Shown one piece after another: positions 36,268-42,958 of a stretch of 48,865 nucleotides of DNA (the first letter of the stretch is position 1; every line of letters starts with the position of its first letter). A model generated the notes under the pieces. It made no database searches and was not told where the DNA came from. It saw nothing but the letters and a program-made list of their open reading frames with translations. The stretch spans positions 1 through 48,865 of the forward strand of contig WTKN01000283.1 in NCBI GenBank assembly GCA_011524395.1. The letters are read 5' to 3'. The position numbers were made by a program, and so were the translations under genes. The stretch is from Moorena sp. SS36440bin_2 (GTDB lineage: Bacteria; Cyanobacteriota; Cyanobacteriia; Cyanobacteriales; Coleofasciculaceae).

Positions 36268-36480
36268 GTTGAACAGAGGAATAATCCAGAATTTTCCGCT
36301 TTTATAGGCACCCCGGACGCGATTTTTCGCTGTAATGCCAAACACAGCAAACAGGGAATAGATAAAAGGGCTGATATCTACATATTGGATATGCTCACCA
36401 GCTTGTTTACTTAAACCCAATCCCTTTTGCTGTACTAGCCGTTTAGCTAACAGTAAATTATTACCAGCCCCCGTTCACGT
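36268..36480 (-). pseudogene. Remnant of the helix-turn-helix gene joined to another gene fragment
   Basis: 36268-36322 is closely similar to the part of 34708-35160 that encodes RVRGAYKTGKFWIIPLFND. Here it reads RVRGAYKSGKFWIIPLFNYF. Upstream, in the same frame, lies an unrelated stretch (NNLLLAKRLVQQKGLGLSKQ then AGEHIQYVDISPFIYSLFAV) with no start, so two broken genes have been joined. The copy has lost both its helix-turn-helix N-terminus and its C-terminal half. Confidence 0.7.
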
Positions 36481-36498
36481 CGCACACAGAGTAAGCGA

Positions 36499-36822
36499 CT
36501 ATTTCATAATTGGAATAAATGGCCTATTGCATACACGACAAGGATCTAGTGGGTTGTTTCCATTATTACCGCTATTACCGCTACCAATAGTATCTTCATC
36601 AGTTAGGCAACTAATCTTCTTGCTCGAATGTAGACTACCATTGTAGTAATAATTTAGAAAACAGGAATCACCTTCTTGTTCTACAACAAAGCAATCTATA
36701 TTACCATTACATGGGTCTTCCTGTGTATTGATTTCATCGGCTAGTGTTTTTACAGGCGCTAACCCGATCATTGAAAAGGCTAAAGAACTGCTCAACAAAA
36801 TAGTCGAAAAATTTTTAAGCAT
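36499..36822 (-). CDS. Small secreted cysteine-containing protein
   Basis: A 107-aa protein with a signal peptide (LSSSLAFSMIGLAPVKTLAD, cleavage near residue 28). The mature part is acidic, has six cysteines (DPCNGNIDCF, DSCFLNYY, ISCLTDE, DPCRVCNRP) and a short Gly/Asn linker (GSGNSGNNGNN). Disulfides are likely. Family unknown. It lies between the two copies of the membrane-protein module, on the opposite strand. Confidence 0.6.
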   Translation of the reverse strand: MLKNFSTILLSSSLAFSMIGLAPVKTLADEINTQEDPCNGNIDCFVVEQEGDSCFLNYYYNGSLHSSKKISCLTDEDTIGSGNSGNNGNNPLDPCRVCNRPFIPIMK

Positions 36823-37270
36823 AATACTAAGAACTTGAAATCGTTAGTCGCACACTTTAATCAGACATGATTTGTAATTGATTGTTCCCGCGCGACAAAA
36901 AAAAATGGGGGAAGACACTTATCTCCTCCAGAACTTACCCATAAAATCTACTTGTAAGATTAATTAAAACGCATGTTGCGTTATATATAATGTATATAGC
37001 AGTTTACAATGTCTTAATGCAGCGCCGCTGCATCGCTTGCTGTTAGGTACTTTCGTTCTGGTTTTTTAGAGAGCAGGGACTCAGGTGGGATAGGCTACGC
37101 AGGGAGCAGGGAAGAGAGAAGACAATGGTGTGACCTAATCATTATGGCTCTTCCGTACTAAGAGTAGGGAAATCTAAAGTTGTAAGAAATGGCCTTTAAG
37201 GGTTCAGATCCTTTTCAATCACTTGAGGAGTGGTTAGAATCTGTAGACATATAAATACTATAGTCATCAG
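36823..37270. other. Intergenic region with promoter-proximal segment shared by both paralogs
   Basis: 448 bp without a gene. It includes a palindrome of ATGCAGCGCCGCTGCATCGC type (about 37018-37038) and, at about 37190-37270, a segment matching the region upstream of the other paralog (35335-35415): GCCTTTAAGGGTTCAGATCC, then TCAATCACTT, then TAGTCATCAGATGCAAAATT-like sequence across the start codon. The duplication therefore included the control region. Confidence 0.7.
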
Positions 37271-38122
37271 ATGCAAAATTATAAACAAGATCAGAAGCTA
37301 GTAAACCCGGAGAATCGACCTAGATCTTTAGTTAAGAAATTTTTATGGATGGGAATCGGTATTGCAACACTTTTCATTACTGCTGAGGGAGTCATTTTTG
37401 CCTATCGGCAATGGCTATCTCGTCAAGAGCAACTATTTGTGGAAACGATGGAAGACCTGATCATCAATCAAGACTTTGTCGAGTGTATGAACAAAGCTCT
37501 AGACATTCCTGAAAGTTCTCACCAATCCTATAATGCACGAGCTTTTCTAAATCAGTGTGCTCAAGGACAGTTGACTAAAGCAGAAAAAGTGATCAACGAT
37601 GGCCAAAAGGCCACGCTACGGGAACAGGAGTTGAAACCCGTTGATGAAAATTATAAATTAGCGATTAACTTGGCCAAAGAAATTCCTTCATCAAGCTCTG
37701 TCTATAATAAAGCTCAAGATACGATCCTTAAGTGGGAAAAAAAGTGGAGACAATTAGTTGGAGTAGAAGGCTTTACTGATGGTATCTATTTTTACCAGGA
37801 GAATACAGGCTCTAATCTATATCTTATTTTCCAGAAGAAAGGAAATACTATATTAGGTAAAAAATATAGGTTTCACAGTGATTATATAGTTTGTTTGAGA
37901 GGAGTTGTACGGCGTAATATACTGAAAGATGTCACTGGAATTTCTTATGGCATTGATTTTATACCAGAGGTCGAAAGTGTTGACCCCATAAATTTATCGA
38001 AGTGGTATCGAATAAGTTGGGATAAAATCTCTATCTCTAGCAAGTATCCTCTACAATATGCTTATAACAATAAGCATCATCATATAGAATCTTGTCAAAA
38101 AGAATTCGATAAAAACCCTTGA
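37271..38122 (+). CDS. Membrane-anchored protein of unknown function, copy 2
   Basis: A 283-aa paralog of 35416-36252 with the same layout: basic N-terminus, one membrane helix (FLWMGIGIATLFITAEGVIF), helical region and beta-rich C-terminus ending in ESCQKEFDKNP. It differs by a net insertion of eight codons at about residues 111-118: where copy 1 reads KVVKAQELKPVDENY, this copy reads KVINDGQKATLREQELKP. The insertion is the palindromic element at 37601-37624. The rest of the protein is intact, so the gene may still work. Its downstream helix-turn-helix partner is a remnant. Confidence 0.7.
   Translation: MQNYKQDQKLVNPENRPRSLVKKFLWMGIGIATLFITAEGVIFAYRQWLSRQEQLFVETMEDLIINQDFVECMNKALDIPESSHQSYNARAFLNQCAQGQLTKAEKVINDGQKATLREQELKPVDENYKLAINLAKEIPSSSSVYNKAQDTILKWEKKWRQLVGVEGFTDGIYFYQENTGSNLYLIFQKKGNTILGKKYRFHSDYIVCLRGVVRRNILKDVTGISYGIDFIPEVESVDPINLSKWYRISWDKISISSKYPLQYAYNNKHHHIESCQKEFDKNP
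37601..37624 (+). repeat. Palindromic element inserted in frame in copy 2
   Basis: GGCCAAAAGGCC-ACGCTACGGGAA interrupts a stretch that is continuous in the paralog at 35416-36252. The net gain is 24 nt, so the reading frame holds. It encodes GQKATLRE, the same peptide as the element in the STAND gene. Confidence 0.92.
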
Positions 38123-38127
38123 CCAAC

Positions 38128-38275
38128 TTAGCTATTAGCCGGAAAACTACGACCAACAAAGTGAATATCACTGTTCGCACAGCGTGGCCAAAGGCCAAGG
38201 TTTCAATCCACAAACGAGCACCACAATCGAGTGGATTATCCGGCTGATACACAATCTTACACGGAGCATTAATTT
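38128..38275 (-). pseudogene. C-terminal remnant of the helix-turn-helix gene, split by a palindromic element
   Basis: This matches 34716-34829 of the intact gene: TTAGCCGGAAAACTACGACC, then GTTTCAATCCACAAACGAGC, then CGGCTGATACACAATCTTAC. A 24-nt palindromic element (38173-38196, GTTCGCACAGCGTGGCC plus AAAGGCC) interrupts it, replacing a single base of the intact copy and so shifting the frame. The left end runs into a heptamer array. Confidence 0.8.
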
Positions 38276-38277
38276 TC

Positions 38278-38359
38278 GGGAATCGGGAATCGGGAATCGG
38301 GAATCGGGAATCGGGAATCGGGAATCGGGAGTCGGGAATCGGGAATCGGGAATCGGGAA
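38278..38359. repeat. Heptamer array GGGAATC, about 11-12 units
   Basis: GGGAATC repeated 11 to 12 times with one GGGAGTC variant. It directly abuts the helix-turn-helix remnant. The complementary heptamer GATTCCC is arrayed at 38646-38694. Confidence 0.93.
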
Positions 38360-38515
38360 TGCGATCGCGTAGCGTGACCTGCATGTCAATCGCTTTTAGC
38401 GTGGCCGTAGGCCAATCCCGTAGCGTGACCAAAGGCCAATCCCGTAGCGTGACCTGCATGTCAATCGCAAAGAGCATGATCGTTCGCGCAGCGGCTCCAA
38501 GCTCCCATCGCACAT
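38360..38515. repeat. GCGTAGCGTGACC-type repeat cluster
   Basis: Several copies of TAGCGTGACC or TAGCGTGGCC followed by CAATCCCG or CAATCGC, including two copies of GTAGCGTGACCTGCATGTCA (about 38387 and 38442 region). Same family as the elements at 27327-27435. No credible gene. Confidence 0.75.
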
Positions 38516-38645
38516 AGCTATAAAAATATTAATGAATTAGTTAATACTTGAAAACACAGGATTTTTCCCCACTCCACTACTCCCTCCCTGTTCCCTTTTG
38601 TATTAATCCCACTACCCATAGCAATTCTGATCACGAGTGAGTTCC

Positions 38646-38694
38646 GATTCCCGATTCCCGATTCCCGATTCCCGATTCCCGATTCCCGACTCCC
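38646..38694. repeat. Heptamer array GATTCCC, 7 units
   Basis: Seven units (the last is GACTCCC). They are the reverse complement of the 38278-38359 array, about 290 bp apart, so the two could pair as one long stem. Confidence 0.92.
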
Positions 38695-38757
38695 AAATTT
38701 GTTACAAAAGTTTTTAAAATATGTTATATTATAAGATTATTTGTGCTATAGTAAAAT

Positions 38758-38818
38758 TACCGTGGCGTTCCACGGTAAGAGCCAGCCTACAGTTTCTCTA
38801 GGCTCTCAGGCTGGCTCT
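38758..38818 (+). promoter_or_regulatory. Double-hairpin leader of a small gene
   Basis: A perfect 8-bp hairpin (TACCGTGG, loop CGTT, CCACGGTA; 38758-38777) directly abuts a perfect 11-bp stem (AGAGCCAGCCT at 38778-38788 with AGGCTGGCTCT at 38808-38818). Upstream is an AT-rich promoter-like tract (TATATTATAAGATT; GTGCTATAGTAAAAT). Downstream AAGGAG (38832-38837) precedes the ATG at 38851. The layout fits an RNA leader that controls translation or transcript end. Confidence 0.55.
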
Positions 38819-38850
38819 AGACCCCCAGTTAAGGAGATACCTAATATTTT

Positions 38851-39051
38851 ATGTCTTACTCTCAACGCCTATATCCATGGGCGCTCATTAGGCTATTGCC
38901 GAAGATGCAGCGCATAGTTGTTCGTCGTTTTCGGAACCGCTCTGACGCCGAAGGTCACTTGCAGGCTCTTAAACGACTGATGCCTGATGAAAAATTTATT
39001 ATTATCTTCGATTTAGGAGACCCTATAGAGGGCGAGTCTACAGACGAATAA
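38851..39051 (+). CDS. Small conserved-looking cytosolic protein
   Basis: A 66-aa protein, MSYSQRLYPWALIRLLPKMQ onward, basic in the middle (RIVVRRFRNRSDAEGHLQAL) and ending in a hydrophobic strand (FIIIFDLGDP) and acidic tail. Small proteins of this kind, with a YPWxxxRLLPNMQR-like start, occur widely in cyanobacteria as far as I recall, with no known function. AAGGAG lies 14 bases upstream of the ATG, rather far, but the start codon fits. Preceded by a double-hairpin leader. Confidence 0.7.
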   Translation: MSYSQRLYPWALIRLLPKMQRIVVRRFRNRSDAEGHLQALKRLMPDEKFIIIFDLGDPIEGESTDE

Positions 39052-39190
39052 TCTTAAGAAACAGGAAGTTTGGGAAGTCTGAAAAGCCCAGCTCTTCACT
39101 AATCAAATTTTAGTTGAACCCCATAAACAGCCCTGCAAAGTGGGGTGTGTGTAAGTCAATCATTAGTCTTGATTCGGTCAATTGTATTGT

Positions 39191-40102
39191 ATGGCAAAAC
39201 CTGTAGATATTGGCAGCAAACGCCTCATCAGTCTAGCACCCAATGCTTGGGTGCAATGGGTAACCGGTAATTCCCAAGTGCGGGCATCTCAGTTACTGGA
39301 TGCTGAGTTTCAATGGATTAGTCGCGAAAGCGATGTCATTGTCAAAGCAAAGAGTCCTCAACATAAAGAATTTCTGATTCTCAATGAATTACAACTACGC
39401 TATGACCAGAAGATGCCTCAGAGAATGCGCAATTATGTGGCTTTAGCTGAGGAGAAATACAACCTATCCGCTTATCCGGTATTAATTAACATCTTGCCGC
39501 CCCCAAGCACGGTTACTATTGAAAATTGCTACGACAGGGAATTCATGGGATTAAAAGCCCGTCAAGATTATCGGGTAATTAATCTGTGGGAAGTAGAGGC
39601 GGAATTAGTATTAGGACAACCTTTGCCTCCCCTATTTCCATTTGTCCCGATCTTAAAAGGAGGTGGTAGTGAATCGAAATTGCGGTCAGCAGTGCAGGCG
39701 CTACGAGCGGATCAAACCTTAAATCAACTAGAGCCGTTGTTAGCTTTCTTCGCTAGCTTTGTCCTAGAGATACCATTAATTCAACAAATCATGAGGTGGG
39801 ATATGACAGTATTACGAGAATCGCCCTGGTATGAAGAGATTTTACAAGAGGGTGTTGCTCAAGGCATTGAACAAGGCATTGAACAAGGGATTGAACAAGG
39901 CATTGAACAAGGGATTGAACAAGGCATCCAACAAGAACGTCGAGGCAGTTTAGAGCGCATCCTTAAACTGCGATTTTCCGAGATTCCTTCAGAGATATCC
40001 GTCAGAATTCAATCGTTAACTCTCGAACAATTAGAAGAGTTGATGGCAACAGCATTAACGGTTAACTCCCTAGATGAGTTTACTCAACATTTGCCCAATT
40101 AA
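39191..40102 (+). CDS. Rpn/PD-(D/E)XK-type nuclease family protein, copy 1
   Basis: A 303-aa protein of the Rpn/DUF4351-like group. The nuclease-like core lies at about residues 25-75: SRESDVIVKAKS carries the acidic residue and EFLILNELQLRYDQKMPQRM the E-x-Q/K strand. The helical C-terminal part holds a Gln/Glu/Gly repeat (GIEQ, six or so units, coded by a 12-nt tandem) and ends LMATALTVNSLDEFTQHLPN. Rpn proteins are recombination-promoting nucleases that often vary in copy number. I set the start at ATG 39191 (MAKPVDIG), the start also used by copy 2, rather than TTG 39182. Tandem duplicate of 40177-41100. Confidence 0.8.
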   Translation: MAKPVDIGSKRLISLAPNAWVQWVTGNSQVRASQLLDAEFQWISRESDVIVKAKSPQHKEFLILNELQLRYDQKMPQRMRNYVALAEEKYNLSAYPVLINILPPPSTVTIENCYDREFMGLKARQDYRVINLWEVEAELVLGQPLPPLFPFVPILKGGGSESKLRSAVQALRADQTLNQLEPLLAFFASFVLEIPLIQQIMRWDMTVLRESPWYEEILQEGVAQGIEQGIEQGIEQGIEQGIEQGIQQERRGSLERILKLRFSEIPSEISVRIQSLTLEQLEELMATALTVNSLDEFTQHLPN

Positions 40103-40176
40103 TTAAATAAGGCCACACCCCACTTCGACCATGGGGTGGGCGTAAGTCAATAATTAGTCTTGATTGGATCAATTGT

Positions 40177-41100
40177 ATGGCAAAACCTGTAGACATTGGC
40201 AGCAAACGTCTCATCAGTCTAGCTCCTAATGCTTGGGTGCAATGGGTAACCGGTAATTCCCAAGTGCGGGTATCTCAGTTGCTGGATGCTGAGTTTCAAT
40301 GGATTAGTCGCGAAAGCGATGTGATTGTTAAAGCAAAGAGTCCTGAACATCAAGAATTTCTGATTCTCAATGAATTACAACTACGCTATGACCAGAAGAT
40401 GCCTCAGCGAATGCGCAATTATGTGGCTTTAGCTGAGGAGAAATACAACTTATCTGCTTATCCGGTATTAATTAACATCTTGCCGCCCCCATCCACGGTT
40501 ACTATTAAAAATTGCTACGACAGGGAATTCATGGGATTAAAGGCTCGTCAAGATTATCGGGTAATTAATCTGTGGGAAGTAGAGGCTGAATTAGTATTAG
40601 AACAACCTTTGCCTCCTCTATTTCCATTTGTCCCGATCTTAAAAGGAGGTGGTAGTGAATCAAAATTGCGCTCAGCGGTGCAGGCTCTACGAGCAGATCA
40701 AACCTTGAATCAACTAGAGCCATTGTTAGCTTTCTTCGCTAGTTTTGTATTAGAAATACCCTTAATTCAACAAATCATGAGGTGGGATATGACAGTATTA
40801 CGAGAATCGCCCTGGTATCAAGAGATTTTACAAGAGGGTCTTGCTCAAGGCATCCAACAAGGCATCCAACAAGGTATTGAACAAGGGGTTGCTCAAGGGA
40901 TTGAACAAGGTATTGAACAAGGGATCCAACAAGAACGTCGAGGCAGTTTAGAGCGCATCCTTAAACTGCGATTTTCAGAAATTCCTTCAGAGATATCCGT
41001 CAGAATTCAATCGTTAACTCTCGAACAATTAGAAGAGTTGATGGCAACAGCATTAACGGTTAACTCCCTAGATGAGTTTACTCAACATTTGCCCAATTAA
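40177..41100 (+). CDS. Rpn/PD-(D/E)XK-type nuclease family protein, copy 2
   Basis: A 307-aa protein nearly identical to copy 1 (only scattered changes such as RVSQLL for RASQLL and EHQEFL for QHKEFL). The main difference is the repeat tract: here GIQQGIQQGIEQGVAQGIEQ then GIEQGIQQ, against uninterrupted GIEQ units in copy 1. Its core acidic and E-x-Q residues are kept, so it should have the same activity. Upstream (AAGTCAATAATTAGTCTTGA) and downstream (TTAATTAAATAAGGCCACAC) sequences also match those of copy 1, so the unit duplicated was about 990 bp. Confidence 0.8.
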   Translation: MAKPVDIGSKRLISLAPNAWVQWVTGNSQVRVSQLLDAEFQWISRESDVIVKAKSPEHQEFLILNELQLRYDQKMPQRMRNYVALAEEKYNLSAYPVLINILPPPSTVTIKNCYDREFMGLKARQDYRVINLWEVEAELVLEQPLPPLFPFVPILKGGGSESKLRSAVQALRADQTLNQLEPLLAFFASFVLEIPLIQQIMRWDMTVLRESPWYQEILQEGLAQGIQQGIQQGIEQGVAQGIEQGIEQGIQQERRGSLERILKLRFSEIPSEISVRIQSLTLEQLEELMATALTVNSLDEFTQHLPN

Positions 41101-41140
41101 TTAAATAAGGCCACACCCCACCTCGACCGTTAGGGGTGGG

Positions 41141-42133
41141 TTACTCTTGCCTATTGCCTAGGCTCCGCAACCCTAACAAACCGGCTCCATAAGCAGGCTC
41201 ATGGCGAGGCCAAATCACGTTAGCATTAGGGCTAAGCATGACAAGGGATGATTCAAATTGTTGACGGATTGAGGAAAGACCATGCCATACACTTCCGGTG
41301 GTTACTACCTCATATTCTGAGTCAGGGGTAAAGACGCTTTCAATTACAACTTGGGTAGCTCTTGCTAGTTGATTAACTGTATCTTCGATAATGCTAATGG
41401 CTACCTGATCGCCTTCAGCGGCTGCTTGATCCACAATTGGCGCTAAGGATGCAATTTCTTTGACTCCCCACCCTGGCCGATAGATGATATCTGTGATATA
41501 ATTAAAGTTTGATAAGTTAAAATGGGTGGTGAAGCGCTCCTGAAGACTAGTTGCTCTTAGACTAGTTACGGCGCAACCATCATAGGCGTTGATAGCGGCT
41601 CGTAATCCAGAGACGGCTATTTGATAGGCACTGCCAACATCTCCTAGGATATGTCCCCAGCCACCAACTCGCTTGGTGTTTCCCTGGGCATTGCGTCCAA
41701 AAATAATTGAGCCGGTGCCTGCGATCGCAACAACTCCCACAGGCTTACCGACTCCCCCCACTAAGGCAATCAAAGCATCATCACAAATAACAACAGTAGA
41801 GGGGAGTAATGCCCAAGTAACGGGAATTCTCTGACTTGACAACAACTGTTGGACGAAGCCTCGCACCATTTCTATATCTCGTGGACGACCAACACCCGCT
41901 AATCCCAAACACATCGCTTCTACTGTGACCGATTCCATGGAGAGTTTAGCGGAAGCTTGTTGGGTGGCGAGGCGAATAGCTGATTCTATGGAGGCGAAAG
42001 CGGTATTGATACCAACAGTGTGATAATTGGAGGCATCGGCTTCTCCTCGACCTAGGACTTGACCTTGGTGGTTGAGGACTACACAAAGGGTTTTACTGGC
42101 ACCGCCATCTATTCCGATTACACAACTGGTCAT
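41141..42133 (-). CDS. BadF/BadG-type ATPase, N-acetylglucosamine kinase-like
   Basis: A 330-aa sugar kinase of the ASKHA superfamily. Phosphate 1 motif VIGIDGGASKTLCVVL (residues 5-20), then CLGLAGVGRP, phosphate 2 motif GVVAIAGTGSIIFGRN, the sugar-site block RVGGWGHILGDVGSAYQIAV and the C-terminal adenosine motif VVTTGSVW. These match the N-acetylglucosamine kinase/BadF family, which phosphorylates amino sugars from cell-wall recycling; the exact sugar is not certain. Convergent with the Rpn-like genes. The start is ATG 42133, just before a repeat array that probably also holds its promoter. Confidence 0.9.
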   Translation of the reverse strand: MTSCVIGIDGGASKTLCVVLNHQGQVLGRGEADASNYHTVGINTAFASIESAIRLATQQASAKLSMESVTVEAMCLGLAGVGRPRDIEMVRGFVQQLLSSQRIPVTWALLPSTVVICDDALIALVGGVGKPVGVVAIAGTGSIIFGRNAQGNTKRVGGWGHILGDVGSAYQIAVSGLRAAINAYDGCAVTSLRATSLQERFTTHFNLSNFNYITDIIYRPGWGVKEIASLAPIVDQAAAEGDQVAISIIEDTVNQLARATQVVIESVFTPDSEYEVVTTGSVWHGLSSIRQQFESSLVMLSPNANVIWPRHEPAYGAGLLGLRSLGNRQE

Positions 42134-42157
42134 TTATAGTTAGTTTAGTCTCATGAA

Positions 42158-42404
42158 ACTGGCAAGATGCCAGTTCTACGCACATTGACACTGGCAAGAT
42201 GCCAGTTCTACCAAGATGAAATACATGAAACTGGCAAGATGCCAGTTCTACGCACATTGACACTGGCAAGATGCCAGTTCTACCAAGATGCCAGTTCTAC
42301 CAAGATGCCAGTTCCAGATCAGCAAAGAAATGAAACTGGCAAGATGCCAGTTCTACCAAGATGCCAGTTCTACCAAGATGCTAGTTCTACCAAGATGCCA
42401 GTTT
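42158..42404. repeat. Array of ACTGGCAAGATGCCAGT palindromes
   Basis: Five full 17-mers ACTGGCAAGATGCCAGT start at 42158, 42190, 42230, 42262 and 42335. Between and after them are half units (AAGATGCCAGTTCTACC, at about 42284, 42299, 42358, 42373 and 42388). The first two pairs form a 72-bp tandem duplication. Reading frames through it (MPVLPRCQFYQD and the like) are by-products. The same 17-mer is the core of the palindrome at 27285-27329. Confidence 0.93.
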
Positions 42405-42492
42405 AGCGATGGCTCGAAGAGCCCGCCAAAGGCGATGAAGCTAAGCTTCCGCGCTTTAGCGATCGCATTCAAAACTAGCCAAAAGCCCACAA

Positions 42493-42678
42493 TTAGTTAT
42501 TGTCTGAGTCTTCTTGCTTGACAAGGGCATCCACTAATACTGTGACTTGCACCAGGGTATTGATCACATCACTGGCTTGGGTAAAGGGTTTATTTTCATA
42601 CTCGCAGTAGGCTGACCAGATTACAGGAATAGCAATCAGTCCGACGAGCCAATGCTTGATGGTTTTAGGATTATACAT
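42493..42678 (-). CDS. Possible small membrane protein
   Basis: A 61-aa open frame: MYNPKTIKHWLVGLIAIPVI then WSAYCEYENKPFTQASDVIN, with one hydrophobic segment (residues 10-24) and an acidic tail. There is no clear ribosome binding site. Composition is protein-like and unlike the surrounding repeats. It lies between the palindrome array and a dispersed repeat. Uncertain. Confidence 0.4.
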   Translation of the reverse strand: MYNPKTIKHWLVGLIAIPVIWSAYCEYENKPFTQASDVINTLVQVTVLVDALVKQEDSDNN

Positions 42679-42758
42679 GGGCAGAGATAAAAAACAACAG
42701 CCTCATCTGTTTTTGTTAACTCTCTCAAAGACCGATTCCATGCCAAATCATTGGTTTT

Positions 42759-42843
42759 GCCCCCCTAAACCCCCAAGCGAGCAATCCCTCGCTTGGGGGG
42801 AAAAAGTCACGAAAGTCCCCCAAGTTTGGGGGATTTAGGGGGC
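42759..42843. repeat. CCCCCTAAACCCCC/GGGGGATTTAGGGGG palindromic element
   Basis: GCCCCCCTAAACCCCCAAGC and its near-complement CCCCAAGTTTGGGGGATTTA, ending GGGGGC, enclose a second hairpin, AAGCGAGC/CTCGCTT. It is of the same family as 34183-34306 and 48205-48302 and lies upstream of the sigma factor gene. Confidence 0.85.
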
Positions 42844-42958
42844 AATAGGTAAGTCCTGTTTAAAAAATTTTTTCCGACTTTGCATAGAATCCGGGGTTAA
42901 CCACCGTTACTTATTTAGAAAGGTGCATCCAGGAGATGGATTGAGATGGAGTTAACCC

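Larger units (their letters stand above)
39131..41141 (+). repeat. Tandem duplication, two units of about 990 bp
   Basis: Two head-to-tail copies, each comprising a GGGGTG-rich lead-in, an AGTCTTGATT phrase, an Rpn-like gene and a GGCCACACCCCAC hairpin. The copies differ by scattered substitutions and by the internal 12-nt repeat count. The hairpin ACCCCA/TGGGGT after copy 1 also starts the lead-in of copy 2. Confidence 0.88.

Noticed and set aside
38037..38513. 158-aa minus-strand open frame with a RIPDSRFPIPDSRF repeat
   Set aside because: The repeat is the GGGAATC array read in one frame, fused to a helix-turn-helix remnant; not a gene.
42167..42521. Frames encoding MPVLRTLTLARCQFYQD-like repeats
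   Set aside because: They are the ACTGGCAAGATGCCAGT array read through.
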